From: Bacillota bacterium | Lineage (GTDB): Bacteria; Bacillota; Clostridia; Oscillospirales; Ruminococcaceae | Direction of reading: 5' to 3' | NCBI GenBank assembly: GCA_023451415.1 | Contig: JAEXZK010000042.1 | Coordinates: 1 to 7,455, forward strand | Length of the DNA: 7,455 nucleotides | Part shown: piece after piece, positions 1-6,348 of the stretch | Layout: each line of letters starts with the position of its first letter | How positions within the stretch are numbered: position 1 is the first letter of the stretch | Notes under the pieces: model-generated | What the model saw: the letters and a program-made list of their open reading frames with translations, nothing else | What the model was told of the DNA's origin: nothing | Database searches by the model: none | Program-made: the position numbers and the translations under genes

Positions 1-1
1 C

Positions 2-235
2 GGCGCGCGCAAAAAGCGGCCCATCGCCCCCGGGCGTGGGATGCTGGCGCTGCTGCTGGCGGGCCTTTTCGCCATGGCGCTGCTGCGCTGCTTTATGATC
101 GCCTTCGTGGAGGTGGCCAGCTTCAACATCGGCACCTACGCGATGTATCTCTCCACCGTGCACCCGCTGCTGCTCCTGTTCAGCGCGGCGGGCATCCTCA
201 CCCTCTGGAAGGAGAACGTCTCATGGCAGAACTGA
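2..235 (+). CDS. C-terminal fragment of a multi-pass membrane protein
   Basis: The reading frame is open at the left edge of the window, so only the last 77 or so codons are visible. The visible part begins with a short basic stretch (ARKKRP), as expected of a cytoplasmic loop, followed by two strongly hydrophobic segments. The first is rich in Leu, Ala and Phe (about residues 15-35 of the fragment) and the second lies around the HPLLLLFSAAGIL stretch, so the protein sits in the membrane. It ends with a short polar tail. Its stop codon overlaps the start of the downstream flavoprotein gene by 13 bases, which suggests a shared transcript. I do not recognise the family from this fragment and assign no function. 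An ATG at 41 exists, but it has no ribosome binding site and the frame is open upstream, so I treat it as internal. Confidence 0.65.
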   Translation, partial: GARKKRPIAPGRGMLALLLAGLFAMALLRCFMIAFVEVASFNIGTYAMYLSTVHPLLLLFSAAGILTLWKENVSWQN

Positions 236-1446
236 TCGTGGTGGGCGCGGGCGCCGCCGGGCTGATGGCGGCGGGCGCGGCCTGCCGGCTGGGCCACCGG
301 GTCACCGTGCTGGAACACAGCGAGATGCCCGGCAAGAAAATTCTGGTCACCGGCAAGGGGCGGTGCAACGTCACCAACAACTGCACCCCCGAGGAGTTTA
401 TCCGCAATGTGCGCACCAATCCCCGCTTTTTATACAGCGCCATCCATGCTTTTAACTGCCAGGACGTGATGGAATGGATGGAGGGCCTGGGCGTCCCCCT
501 GAAGACCGAGCGGGGGAACCGGGTTTTCCCGGTGTCGGACAGCGCCCGGGATATCGCCGACGCCCTGACAGCCTTCGCCAGGGAAGGCGGCGCCCATATT
601 TCCACAGGCAAGGTGGTCCGCCTTCTCCTGGAGGACGGCCGGGCGGCTGGGGTGGAGCTGGAGGACGGGACCTGTCTGACGGCGTCCGCCGTAGTGGTGG
701 CCACCGGGGGGATGAGCTATCCCGCCACCGGCTCCGACGGTAGCGGCTATGAGCTGGCCCGCCAGGCGGGGCACACCATAGTGCCCCCCAGGGCCTCCCT
801 GGTGCCGGTGGAGTGCACCGGAGATTTTTACAGCAGCCTTATGGGCCTGAGCCTGCGCAACGTCACCCTGTCCCTTTATGCCAAGGGGGGCAAAAAGCCC
901 CTGTACAGCGAGCTGGGGGAGATGCTGTTTACCCATTTTGGCGTATCCGGGCCCCTGGTGCTTTCCGCCTCCTCTTATATGAAAGGGGCGGCCGGGGACT
1001 ACCGGATGGAGATCGACCTCAAGCCCGGCCTGGACCGCCAGCAGCTGGATACCCGCATCCTCCGGGACTTTGAGGAACAAAAGAACAAGGACTTCCGCAA
1101 CAGCCTGGGGGCCCTGCTGCCCCGGACCATCATCCCCACGGTAGTGCGGCTGTCGGGGATCTCTCCCGAGGCCAAGGTCAACCAGATCACCCGGGAGGAG
1201 CGTCAAAGGCTGGAGGAGGTCATCAAAGCCTTCCCCCTGGAGCCAAAGGCCCTGCGGCCGGTAGAGGAAGCAGTGGTCACCAGCGGCGGCGTGGACGTCC
1301 GGGAGGTGGACCCCAAGACCATGGAGTCCCGGCTCTGTCCCGGCCTGTACTTTGCCGGAGAGGTGCTGGATGTGGACGCCTACACCGGCGGCTTCAATCT
1401 CCAGATCGCCTTTTCCACGGGCTTCCTGGCCGCCAGGAGCCTGTAA
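223..1446 (+). CDS. BaiN/HI0933 (YhiN)-family FAD-dependent oxidoreductase
   Basis: This is a 407-residue protein, full length for the family. A dinucleotide-binding Rossmann motif GAGAAGLMAA lies at residues 8-17, with the acidic ribose-binding Glu at 31 after the second strand. The family signature GKGRCNVTN follows at 44-52. A central TGGMSYPATGSDG block and GEMLFTHFGVSGP are typical of the insertion domain. The C-terminal FAD motif GLYFAGEVLDVDAYTGGFNLQ starts at 374. The family is often annotated as aminoacetone oxidase-like or BaiN/RdsA; BaiN itself was linked to bile acid dehydroxylation, but the physiological substrate of most members is unknown, so I do not infer bile acid activity. 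The ATG start is preceded by GGAAGGAG (207-214) at 8 bases. It overlaps the upstream membrane gene and is followed by a 328-base gap before cmk. Confidence 0.93.
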   Translation: MAELIVVGAGAAGLMAAGAACRLGHRVTVLEHSEMPGKKILVTGKGRCNVTNNCTPEEFIRNVRTNPRFLYSAIHAFNCQDVMEWMEGLGVPLKTERGNRVFPVSDSARDIADALTAFAREGGAHISTGKVVRLLLEDGRAAGVELEDGTCLTASAVVVATGGMSYPATGSDGSGYELARQAGHTIVPPRASLVPVECTGDFYSSLMGLSLRNVTLSLYAKGGKKPLYSELGEMLFTHFGVSGPLVLSASSYMKGAAGDYRMEIDLKPGLDRQQLDTRILRDFEEQKNKDFRNSLGALLPRTIIPTVVRLSGISPEAKVNQITREERQRLEEVIKAFPLEPKALRPVEEAVVTSGGVDVREVDPKTMESRLCPGLYFAGEVLDVDAYTGGFNLQIAFSTGFLAARSL

Positions 1447-1487
1447 GTGAAAAAGCAACCCTAACACCACATGCCCGCAGTTCGCAG

Positions 1488-1510
1488 ACTGGCGGGGCTT
1501 TCCCGCCAGT
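1488..1510 (+). repeat. Perfect 9-bp stem-loop after the flavoprotein gene
   Basis: ACTGGCGGG (1488-1496) pairs perfectly with CCCGCCAGT (1502-1510) around the loop GCTTT. It starts 41 bases after the flavoprotein stop codon. No T-run follows on either strand, so it is not a canonical intrinsic terminator. It may stabilise the 3' end of an mRNA or form part of the structured gap. Confidence 0.6.
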
Positions 1511-1703
1511 GAGACATCCTGGCTGCCCCAAAAGGGCTGTGGCGGCCGGCTCCCCTGATGAGCCTGCCCAAAGCCTTCCGGGGGGCGCTCTCAGTGGCGG
1601 AGCGGGCGGCTTTGACGGCCTGCCGGCTCCCTTTGCCTTGGCCCCGGCGGCAATATTCCGGGGAGATCGCCAGGGACCCCTCAAAGTCTCTCATCATTAC
1701 CTT

Positions 1704-1755
1704 GCTTCGCGTGACGAGAGCCCTCTCTTATAACATTTTTATGCCGGTGCGAAGC
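1704..1755 (+). promoter_or_regulatory. Stem-loop in the cmk leader, with possible -10 box inside
   Basis: GCTTCGC (1704-1710) and GCGAAGC (1749-1755) are perfectly complementary and could be lengthened by two G-T pairs. They enclose a small inner GAGAG/CTCTC dyad (1716-1727) and an A+T-rich TATAAC (1729-1734). The outer stem ends 8 bases before the cmk Shine-Dalgarno sequence (GGAG, 1764-1767), so it could affect initiation. TATAAC could be a -10 box, but the only candidate -35 (TTGCTT, 1702-1707) is 21 bases away, so the promoter reading is weak. Confidence 0.4.
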
Positions 1756-1774
1756 GGCGGAATGGAGTATTCAG

Positions 1775-2440
1775 ATGACGTATTCCATCGCTCTGGACGG
1801 CCCTTCGGGGGCCGGGAAGAGTACTTTGGCAAAAGCCGTGGCACAGCGCCTGGGCATCCTCCATGTGGACACCGGAGCGATGTACCGGGCCATCGGCGTT
1901 TATGTCCTCCGTCAGGGCAAAAATACCGCCGATCCCGCACAGGTGATCCCGTGCCTGCCCCATATACACATTTCCCTGCGGTTTGGGGAGGACGGGCAGC
2001 GGATATTCCTGGATGGGGAGGATGTTTCCCAGGCCATCCGGGAGCCGGAGGCCTCCATGGCCGCCTCCAATGTGTCGGCCATCCCCGAGGTGCGGGCCTT
2101 CCTGCTGGAGCAGCAGAGGGACTTGGCCCGGCAGAGCAGCGTCATCATGGACGGCAGGGATATCGGCACGGTGGTCCTTCCCGACGCCACGGTCAAGATA
2201 TTCCTCACCGCCGCCCCCGAGGCCCGAGCCCGCCGCCGCTGGAAGGAGCTGCGGGACAAGGGCCACGACGTGGCGTATGAGGACATCCTGGAGGAAGTAA
2301 AGCTCCGGGACTACAACGATTCCCACAGGGCGGCCGCGCCCCTGAAACAGGCCCCCGACGCCCTGCTGGCCGACACCACCAGTCTGGATTTCCAGCAGTC
2401 GCTGGAGCTTCTGCTTTCTATTATCAAAGACAGGACGTGA
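1775..2440 (+). CDS. cmk: Cytidylate kinase
   Basis: Cmk transfers phosphate from ATP to CMP or dCMP, making CDP or dCDP for nucleic acid and phospholipid (CDP-diacylglycerol) synthesis in the cytoplasm. The 221-residue length is normal for the family. The P-loop GPSGAGKST is at residues 9-17. It is followed by the nucleotide-binding VDTGAMYRA (31-39) and the conserved VSAIPEVRAFLLEQQR segment (100-115). The DGRDIGTVVLPDA block (126-138) carries the Arg-Asp pair at 128-129. The lid-region Arg cluster is near 151-155, and RDYNDSHRAAAPL (178-190) precedes DTTSL. The ATG is preceded by GGAG (1764-1767) at 7 bases. An upstream frame reaching back to 1558 is out of register with these motifs. plsC begins 4 bases after the stop, so the two genes are almost certainly co-transcribed. 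Confidence 0.97.
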   Translation: MTYSIALDGPSGAGKSTLAKAVAQRLGILHVDTGAMYRAIGVYVLRQGKNTADPAQVIPCLPHIHISLRFGEDGQRIFLDGEDVSQAIREPEASMAASNVSAIPEVRAFLLEQQRDLARQSSVIMDGRDIGTVVLPDATVKIFLTAAPEARARRRWKELRDKGHDVAYEDILEEVKLRDYNDSHRAAAPLKQAPDALLADTTSLDFQQSLELLLSIIKDRT

Positions 2441-2444
2441 GCCC

Positions 2445-3062
2445 ATGACCCCATTTTACCGATTCGCCCGCCGGGTGACAATCATCCTGCGCTGCCTGTT
2501 CTTCCGGGTCTCTTACGAGGGCCTGGAAAATATCCCTGCCACAGGGGGGTATCTGGTGGTGTGCAACCACCGTTCCTTCCTGGACCCCGTCTTTCTGGCT
2601 CATGCCTTCCGGCGTCAGCTTTTCTTTATGGGGAAGGCGGAGCTTTTCCGCAACAAGTTTGCCGCCGCACTGATGAAGGCCCTGGGGGTCTTTGCCGTGG
2701 AGCGGGGCGCGGGAGACACCCGGGTCATCGACCATGCCGTGGAGCTGGTAAACGACGGCCGTCTCATTGGGATATTTCCCGAAGGGACCCGCTCGCCCGA
2801 CGGCCAGCCCCTGCGGCCCAAGTCGGGGGCGGCCCTGGTGGCCAAGCTTTCCCGGGCCGATATCATCCCCTGCGCCATTCTTTTTGAAGGCCGGATGAAG
2901 CTGTGGAAACGGGTGAGGATCAAGTTTGGCACGCCGGTGCCCTTTGAGGAGCTGGGCTTTACCGATGACAGTTCCACCTCCCTGCGCCGGGCTGCAAAGC
3001 GGATCATGGCACATATTGTGGATTTGATGGAACTGGAGGATCGCGCAGTTGAAAGAGATTAA
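2445..3062 (+). CDS. plsC: 1-acylglycerol-3-phosphate acyltransferase (PlsC family)
   Basis: This enzyme acylates the sn-2 position of lysophosphatidic acid to give phosphatidic acid, the precursor of all membrane phospholipids, and works at the inner face of the membrane. The catalytic HX4D motif is seen as NHRSFLD with His42 and Asp47. The substrate-binding FPEGTRS motif is at residues 111-117, followed by the usual IIPCAI strand near 140-145. A hydrophobic and basic N-terminus (VTIILRCLFF, 11-20) is the likely membrane anchor. The 205-residue length is typical of the short clostridial PlsC proteins. The start is preceded by AGGA (2432-2435) at 9 bases, and it follows cmk by only 4 bases. 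Its 3' end overlaps the next gene by 14 bases. The acyl donor and strict acceptor specificity cannot be read from the sequence. Confidence 0.93.
   Translation: MTPFYRFARRVTIILRCLFFRVSYEGLENIPATGGYLVVCNHRSFLDPVFLAHAFRRQLFFMGKAELFRNKFAAALMKALGVFAVERGAGDTRVIDHAVELVNDGRLIGIFPEGTRSPDGQPLRPKSGAALVAKLSRADIIPCAILFEGRMKLWKRVRIKFGTPVPFEELGFTDDSSTSLRRAAKRIMAHIVDLMELEDRAVERD
3035..3040 (+). promoter_or_regulatory. Ribosome binding site that fixes the TTG start of ispH-S1
   Basis: GGAGGA sits 8 bases before the TTG at 3049, inside the 3' end of plsC. No ATG or GTG in frame nearby competes with it, and the resulting N-terminus ([13 protein letters not shown]) puts the first cluster cysteine at residue 13, as expected for IspH. 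Confidence 0.85.
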
Positions 3063-5016
3063 AGTTGCCAAAAGCGCGGGCTTCTGCTTTGGCGTCAGCC
3101 GGGCGGTGGAGATCGTCCGGCAGGAAGCGGACAGCGGGCGTCCCGTCTGCACCCTGGGGGAGATCATCCATAATCCTGTGGTGGTGGAGGATTTTGCCGC
3201 CAGGGGCGTCACGGTGGTGGACCGGGTGGAGGACTGCCCGCCCGGCAGGACGGTAATCATCCGGTCTCATGGCGTTCCTTCCAGGGTTTATGAATATTTG
3301 GAGTCTCATGGAATACCCTATATAGACGCAACCTGTCCCTATGTCCTGCGCATCCACAAAATCGTGGGGAGCCAGCCGGAAGGGACCCATATCCTTCTGC
3401 TGGGGGACAGGGATCACCCGGAGGTTCAGGGGATCGCTGGGCACTGCAACCGTCCCTGCACCATTGTCAAAAACGCGGACGAGCTGGAAAAAGTTGTAAT
3501 ACTTTTGAAAAATCAGGGCGTTGAAGCTTTTATTTTGGCCTCGCAAACTACTTTTGACCGGCAAGAATGGAAGAAATCCGCGGAAACCGCAAAAAAAGTG
3601 TGTACAAACCTGAATATTTTTGATACAATATGTAAAGCCACTGTTACAAGACAGGAAGAGGCGCGTGAGTTATCGCGTCTTGCTGATGTAATGGTAGTGA
3701 TCGGCGGCCGGCATAGCTCCAATACCAAAAAGCTGTATGACATCTGCAGAGGCAATTGTCCGGCCATTTTGGTGGAACGGGCAGAAGAGCTGGACGATCA
3801 CCAAGAGCTTTTTGCCAAGGCAAACCTTATTGGAATTACTGCCGGCGCCTCGACCCCGGCTTGTATAATTAAGGAGGTTCAACATTCCATGAGCAGACTC
3901 GATAATATCAATAATGACATGACTTTTGAGGAGATGTTAGATCAGTCTTTCAAAAGTACATATAATGGGGAGAAGGTAACCGGCGTCGTTACCGGCATTA
4001 AGCCGAACGAAATCTCGGTAGACATCGGCACCAAACATGCCTGTTATGTACCGCTTCATGAGCTGACCGACGACCCCACCGCCAAGCCCGAGGACCTGGT
4101 CAAGATCGGCGACGAGATCGATCTTCAGGTCATCCGCATCAACGATGTGGAAGGCACCACCATGCTTTCCAAGCGGAGGCTGGATCAGGCCGCCGGCTTT
4201 GAAAAGGTCATGAATGCCGGCGAGACCGGCGAGATCCTCACCGGCAAGGTCACCGAAGTGATCAAGGGCGGCGTTCTGGCCCTGACCAATGGCGTCAAGG
4301 TATTTATTCCCGCATCCCAGTCCAGCGTCCCCCGCGACGGAGACCTGAACACCCTGCTCCACAAGGAAGTGCAGTTCAAAATCCTGGAGACCAACCGCCA
4401 GCGCCGCCGCGCCCTGGGCTCCATCAACGCTGTTATCCGTGAGCAGCGCAAGGTCCTGGCTGATAAGTTCTGGGCTGAGGTCGAGGTGGGCAAGGCCTAC
4501 ACCGGCGTCGTCAAGTCCATCACCAACTTTGGTGTGTTCGTGGACCTGGGCGGCGTTGACGGCCGCATCGGTATGACCGATCTTACCTGGCTGCGGGTCA
4601 AGCACCCCTCCGAGGTGGTCAGCATCGGCGACACTGTGGAGGTCACCGTCAAGGATATCGATCCTGAAGCCAAAAAGGTTTCCCTTATCTACAAAAAGAG
4701 CGAGGACAACCCCTGGGAGATCATCAAGACCAAGTATCAGGTGGGCGACGTTGTCCATGTCAAGATCATGTCCATCACCGCATTTGGCGCTTTTGCCCAG
4801 ATCATTCCCGGCATCGATGGCCTGATCCACATCTCTCAGATTGCCAAAGAGCGGGTGGAAAAGGTTGCCGATAAGCTGAAGGTGGGCGACGAGGTAGATG
4901 CCGTTATCACTGAGCTGGACTACGACAAGAAGCGTGCCAGCCTCTCCATGAAGGCGCTCCTTACCGACGGTGAGCCTGTGGAAGAGACCTTTGGAGAAGC
5001 TTCCTCTGAGGAATAA
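3049..5016 (+). CDS. ispH: IspH (HMBPP reductase) fused to a four-domain S1 RNA-binding protein
   Basis: The 655-residue protein has two parts. Residues 1-280 are IspH, the iron-sulfur enzyme that reduces HMBPP to IPP and DMAPP in the last step of the MEP isoprenoid pathway. Cluster cysteines are Cys13, Cys96 and Cys195; substrate residues are His41, His74, His123, Glu125, Thr167, the SSN triad (223-225) and Ser268. All the expected catalytic positions are kept. Residues from about 281 on carry four S1 (OB-fold) domains at roughly 305-373, 391-460, 480-550 and 565-636. They resemble the RpsA/YpfD-type proteins of Firmicutes, with an acidic tail. The third and fourth are the most typical, with FGVFVDL and FGAFAQI strands. 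IspH-S1 fusions are known in Clostridia; why they are fused is unclear. The TTG start overlaps plsC. A strong terminator follows at 5033. The IspH half contains an abrupt A+T-rich stretch (about 3480-3980). Confidence 0.96.
   Translation: MKEIKVAKSAGFCFGVSRAVEIVRQEADSGRPVCTLGEIIHNPVVVEDFAARGVTVVDRVEDCPPGRTVIIRSHGVPSRVYEYLESHGIPYIDATCPYVLRIHKIVGSQPEGTHILLLGDRDHPEVQGIAGHCNRPCTIVKNADELEKVVILLKNQGVEAFILASQTTFDRQEWKKSAETAKKVCTNLNIFDTICKATVTRQEEARELSRLADVMVVIGGRHSSNTKKLYDICRGNCPAILVERAEELDDHQELFAKANLIGITAGASTPACIIKEVQHSMSRLDNINNDMTFEEMLDQSFKSTYNGEKVTGVVTGIKPNEISVDIGTKHACYVPLHELTDDPTAKPEDLVKIGDEIDLQVIRINDVEGTTMLSKRRLDQAAGFEKVMNAGETGEILTGKVTEVIKGGVLALTNGVKVFIPASQSSVPRDGDLNTLLHKEVQFKILETNRQRRRALGSINAVIREQRKVLADKFWAEVEVGKAYTGVVKSITNFGVFVDLGGVDGRIGMTDLTWLRVKHPSEVVSIGDTVEVTVKDIDPEAKKVSLIYKKSEDNPWEIIKTKYQVGDVVHVKIMSITAFGAFAQIIPGIDGLIHISQIAKERVEKVADKLKVGDEVDAVITELDYDKKRASLSMKALLTDGEPVEETFGEASSEE
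3601..3629 (+). promoter_or_regulatory. Possible internal promoter within the ispH part
   Basis: TGATACAAT (3621-3629) is an extended -10 element (TG-n-TACAAT, 5 of 6 to TATAAT). TGTACA (3601-3606) lies 17 bases upstream and matches 4 of 6 of the -35 consensus. It falls in the A+T-rich part of ispH and points toward the S1 half. The same bases encode the conserved FDTIC cluster-ligand segment, so the match may be partly forced by coding. Confidence 0.3.
3871..3877 (+). promoter_or_regulatory. Internal Shine-Dalgarno-like site before an in-frame ATG at the IspH/S1 junction
   Basis: AAGGAGG lies 11 bases before an in-frame ATG at 3889 (residue 281), exactly where the IspH domain ends and the S1 part begins. 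Translation from here would give a free S1 protein of about 375 residues. The bases also encode KEV, common at the end of IspH, and the spacer is a little long, so this could be chance. Confidence 0.35.
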
Positions 5017-5032
5017 AACTGAAAAAACACTT

Positions 5033-5066
5033 AAAAAGGTGAACGGCTTGGCCGTTCACCTTTTTT
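5033..5066 (+). terminator. Bidirectional intrinsic terminator between convergent operons
   Basis: AAAAAGGTGAACGGC (5033-5047) pairs perfectly over 15 bp with GCCGTTCACCTTTTT (5051-5065) around a TTG loop, followed by one more T. The A-run on the left gives a U-run on the opposite strand, so it should also end the minus-strand ferredoxin operon. It starts 17 bases after the ispH-S1 stop. Confidence 0.95.
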
Positions 5067-5070
5067 GCAC

Positions 5071-5101
5071 CCCCCGGCAGAACACCGGGGGCAGAATTTT
5101 T
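5071..5101. terminator. Second G+C-rich hairpin next to the bidirectional terminator
   Basis: CCCCCGG (5071-5077) pairs with CCGGGGG (5085-5091) around a 7-base loop. On the plus strand a TTTTT run (5097-5101) follows after five bases, so it may back up the first terminator. On the minus strand it lies 16 bases past the stop of the membrane protein gene, with no U-run of its own. Confidence 0.55.
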
Positions 5102-5106
5102 AGGGC

Positions 5107-5682
5107 TTAAACATCCCCGTTTTTAGCTTTGCAGATCAGCTGGGTCATGGTTCCCATAGGGCAGTAGACACACCAGCTGCGGGGCTTGAACAATACCATG
5201 GTAAGGAGCCCCAGCACCGTGGAGGTGAGCATAACGCTGTAAAACCCAAAGGCGAATTGGGCCACACCGGCGTGGAAGAGGGTGCCGTGATAGGCCCAGT
5301 GCCAGGGGAGCTTAAAGGTCCATAAGAGAGTTACCGCCTGTCCCAGGTTCCGGACGCCGGCAAAGACCAGATAGGTGTTCCAAAGCATCAAGAAGAACAT
5401 TGCAAAGAAAAACACCAGAAACCCGTAGCGGAACCACTTGCTTTTCATCCATTTTGGAATGTCCCTTTTTCGGGAAAGGCCAAAGCGCCCACCCAGCAGG
5501 GCAAACAGCTGCCCGCGGCCGCAGTAGCGGTTGCAATAGCCCTTGTTTCCTCCAACGATGGAAATAAGCAGAGGAATGAAAAAGCAGAGCAGGCCCAGCC
5601 AGGCAAAAAGAATATTGAAAAAGCCCAAAACAAGATAGGTCAGGGAGGCTATCCACAGATAGTCATACCATTTTTTCTTCAA
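5107..5682 (-). CDS. NapH/polyferredoxin-like membrane protein with paired cysteine motifs
   Basis: This 191-residue protein is an integral membrane protein with a likely electron-transfer role. Hydrophobic segments lie at about 10-44 (long enough for two helices), 86-109 and 143-165. Two cysteine motifs sit at the ends of helices: CNRYCGRG (Cys50, Cys54) and CVYCPMG (Cys171, Cys174), with Cys184 after it. This spacing recalls the Fer4_5-type motifs in NapH, NosR and related membrane proteins, but the soluble ferredoxin domain normally fused to those proteins is absent. It is instead encoded by the adjacent gene. The start is TTG at 5682, overlapping the ferredoxin stop (TTGA), with GGAGG (5690-5694) 7 bases upstream. 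I infer that the two products form a membrane electron-transfer unit. No FMN-binding partner or terminal enzyme is in the window, so donor and acceptor are unknown. Confidence 0.8.
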   Translation of the reverse strand: MKKKWYDYLWIASLTYLVLGFFNILFAWLGLLCFFIPLLISIVGGNKGYCNRYCGRGQLFALLGGRFGLSRKRDIPKWMKSKWFRYGFLVFFFAMFFLMLWNTYLVFAGVRNLGQAVTLLWTFKLPWHWAYHGTLFHAGVAQFAFGFYSVMLTSTVLGLLTMVLFKPRSWCVYCPMGTMTQLICKAKNGDV

Positions 5683-5891
5683 GTCTCCACCTCCCGAATC
5701 TCAATAACGGTGGCGGGACATTCCACGACGCACTTGCCGCAGCCCACGCATCTGGCAAGGTCCACCCGAGCCGAAATGCCTTTGATGATTTCGATAGCGG
5801 AGAGGGGACAGACCTTGACGCAGCAGCCGCAGGCCACGCAGTCGGATTGATGGACAACGGCCCTCCGCCGCTTTTTTATGGCAGCTTCCAT
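5679..5891 (-). CDS. Small 2[4Fe-4S] ferredoxin
   Basis: This 70-residue protein carries two complete cluster motifs. The first is CVACGCCVKVCP, with Cys18, Cys21, Cys24 and Cys28; the second is CVGCGKCVVECP, with Cys48, Cys51, Cys54 and Cys58. An extra cysteine at 23 sits within the first motif. A basic N-terminal stretch (KKRRR, 6-10) precedes the ferredoxin fold and might face the membrane or its partner; there is no signal peptide. The ATG is preceded by AAGGAG (5899-5904) at 7 bases. The gene is first in a two-gene operon, its stop overlapping the TTG start of the membrane protein, which implies coupled translation and roughly matched amounts. It is shorter than ferredoxin subunits of large complexes and probably serves as the cytoplasmic electron carrier or subunit of the membrane protein (inference). 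Confidence 0.9.
   Translation of the reverse strand: MEAAIKKRRRAVVHQSDCVACGCCVKVCPLSAIEIIKGISARVDLARCVGCGKCVVECPATVIEIREVET
5690..5694 (-). promoter_or_regulatory. Ribosome binding site for the TTG start of the membrane protein
   Basis: On the minus strand GGAGG lies 7 bases before the TTG at 5682, inside the last codons of the ferredoxin gene. A second GGAG is even closer (5684-5687). It supports the TTG start and the TTGA stop-start overlap. Confidence 0.8.
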
Positions 5892-5923
5892 GGTTGAACT
5901 CCTTCCGAAAAGACAGTGATATC

Positions 5924-5965
5924 ATTATACACGGCGGCAATGGAAGCTTCCGTGACAAAATCACG
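5924..5965 (-). promoter_or_regulatory. Candidate promoter of the ferredoxin operon with an upstream dyad
   Basis: On the minus strand a perfect TATAAT (5924-5929) lies 32 bases before the ferredoxin start, but no good -35 hexamer is found at normal spacing. Where it should be lies a perfect 10-base palindrome GGAAGCTTCC (5942-5951). Next to it is a dyad, CGTGA (5951-5955) and TCACG (5961-5965) with a 5-base spacer, centred at about -41 from the predicted start. That is the position of class II activator sites. The half-sites resemble Crp/Fnr or Rex sites, but the spacer is one base short of the usual 6. Confidence 0.45.
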
Positions 5966-6276
5966 TTGACAGACCGCTGCTGCCGGAAGGAGTAAAAGCT
6001 CCGCACGTTTTTTGCGGCCCGGGCTTCTGCCTCATTTCACTTTAGAAGTCACAGGCGCTTGGCTGCCATGGCGTGAGATGTGAAAAATGCTGCCTTCCAG
6101 TACCGGACACGCAAGGCAAAACAAGGCTTTTCTCATTATGTTATGAGGCAATAAAGAATAATTGCTATGCTAAACCGGGGGAATGCAGGGCGGGACCGGT
6201 CCATGGGCCGCGAAACAAATGGATACGGGGGTACCCGCTGGAAGGCCTTTTGGCACGGAGACTGCTGGAAATATGA
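5966..6276. other. Gene-poor intergenic region
   Basis: I see no gene I can support here. The only sizeable frame (GTG at 6073 to 6276, 67 codons, six cysteines near its start) has no ribosome binding site and no recognisable motif, and ends just before the nagB terminator. Small dyads occur: CCGCA/TGCGG (6001-6017) around a T-run, and CTCAT/ATGAG (6133-6148). A TTGACA (5966-5971) on the plus strand has no -10 at proper spacing. The part from about 6115 to 6175 is A+T-rich compared with its flanks. No tRNA, riboswitch or known small RNA was recognised. Confidence 0.5.
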
Positions 6277-6305
6277 TCAGGCCCCCGGCAAAGCCGGGGG
6301 CCTGA
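6277..6305 (-). terminator. Strong hairpin downstream of the nagB homologue
   Basis: A perfect 13-bp stem, TCAGGCCCCCGGC (6277-6289) with GCCGGGGGCCTGA (6293-6305), closes on a 3-base loop. It lies 43 bases after the minus-strand stop. On that strand the sequence after the stem is only moderately T-rich (TCATATTTCC), so termination may be helped by the very stable stem. On the plus strand no T-run follows. Confidence 0.65.
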
Positions 6306-6348
6306 ATCGAAAAGTATGTTAAGTGATAAAAAATTTTTGCACCGGGGA

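Larger units (their letters stand above)
1447..1774 (+). other. 328-base non-coding gap: structured leader or repeat between flavoprotein gene and cmk
   Basis: No convincing gene lies here. Short open frames exist on both strands, but they lack ribosome binding sites, contradict one another in frame and run into neighbouring genes. The region is G+C-rich to about 1680 and then becomes A+T-richer. It holds a series of stem-loops: 9 bp at 1488-1510, 5 bp at 1548-1564 (GGCTC/GAGCC), 5 bp at 1586-1604 (CGCTC/GAGCG), and 6 bp at 1642-1663 (CCCCGG/CCGGGG). A 7-bp stem, GCTTCGC (1704-1710) with GCGAAGC (1749-1755), lies just ahead of the cmk ribosome binding site. The 10-base word GCCGGCTCCC occurs twice (1545-1554 and 1622-1631). 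It may be a structured 5' leader of cmk, an intergenic repeat, or both; I see no known riboswitch. Confidence 0.5.

Noticed and set aside
430..1470. 346-codon minus-strand frame opposite the flavoprotein gene
   Set aside because: Shadow of the plus-strand gene, His/Gly/Gln-rich and without motifs.
1555..1561. CTGATGA resembling the hammerhead ribozyme core
   Set aside because: No GAAA partner and no flanking stems in the required order.
1461..1697. Minus-strand 78-codon frame in the gap (MMRDFEGSLAISP...)
   Set aside because: No ribosome binding site or recognisable domain, and it coincides with the stem-loop chain. If the region is a repeat, such frames would be predicted often without being genes.
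1558..2280. Long plus-strand frame covering the gap and most of cmk
   Set aside because: It is out of frame with the clear cytidylate kinase motifs, is Arg/Gly/Pro-rich in the manner of a shadow frame, and has no ribosome binding site.
3864..3869. TATAAT just before the internal Shine-Dalgarno in ispH
   Set aside because: No -35 at a usable distance, and the bases encode the conserved Ile-Ile of the IspH C-terminus.
3937..4830. 297-codon minus-strand frame opposite the S1 domains
   Set aside because: Shadow frame rich in Asp, Gly and Leu; the plus strand carries four clear S1 domains.
5966..5994. Perfect TTGACA on the plus strand as a promoter
   Set aside because: No -10 hexamer at 16-19 bases and no gene downstream on that strand.
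6073..6276. 67-codon frame with several cysteines between ferredoxin and nagB
   Set aside because: GTG start without ribosome binding site; the cysteines do not form a known motif and base use does not look coding.
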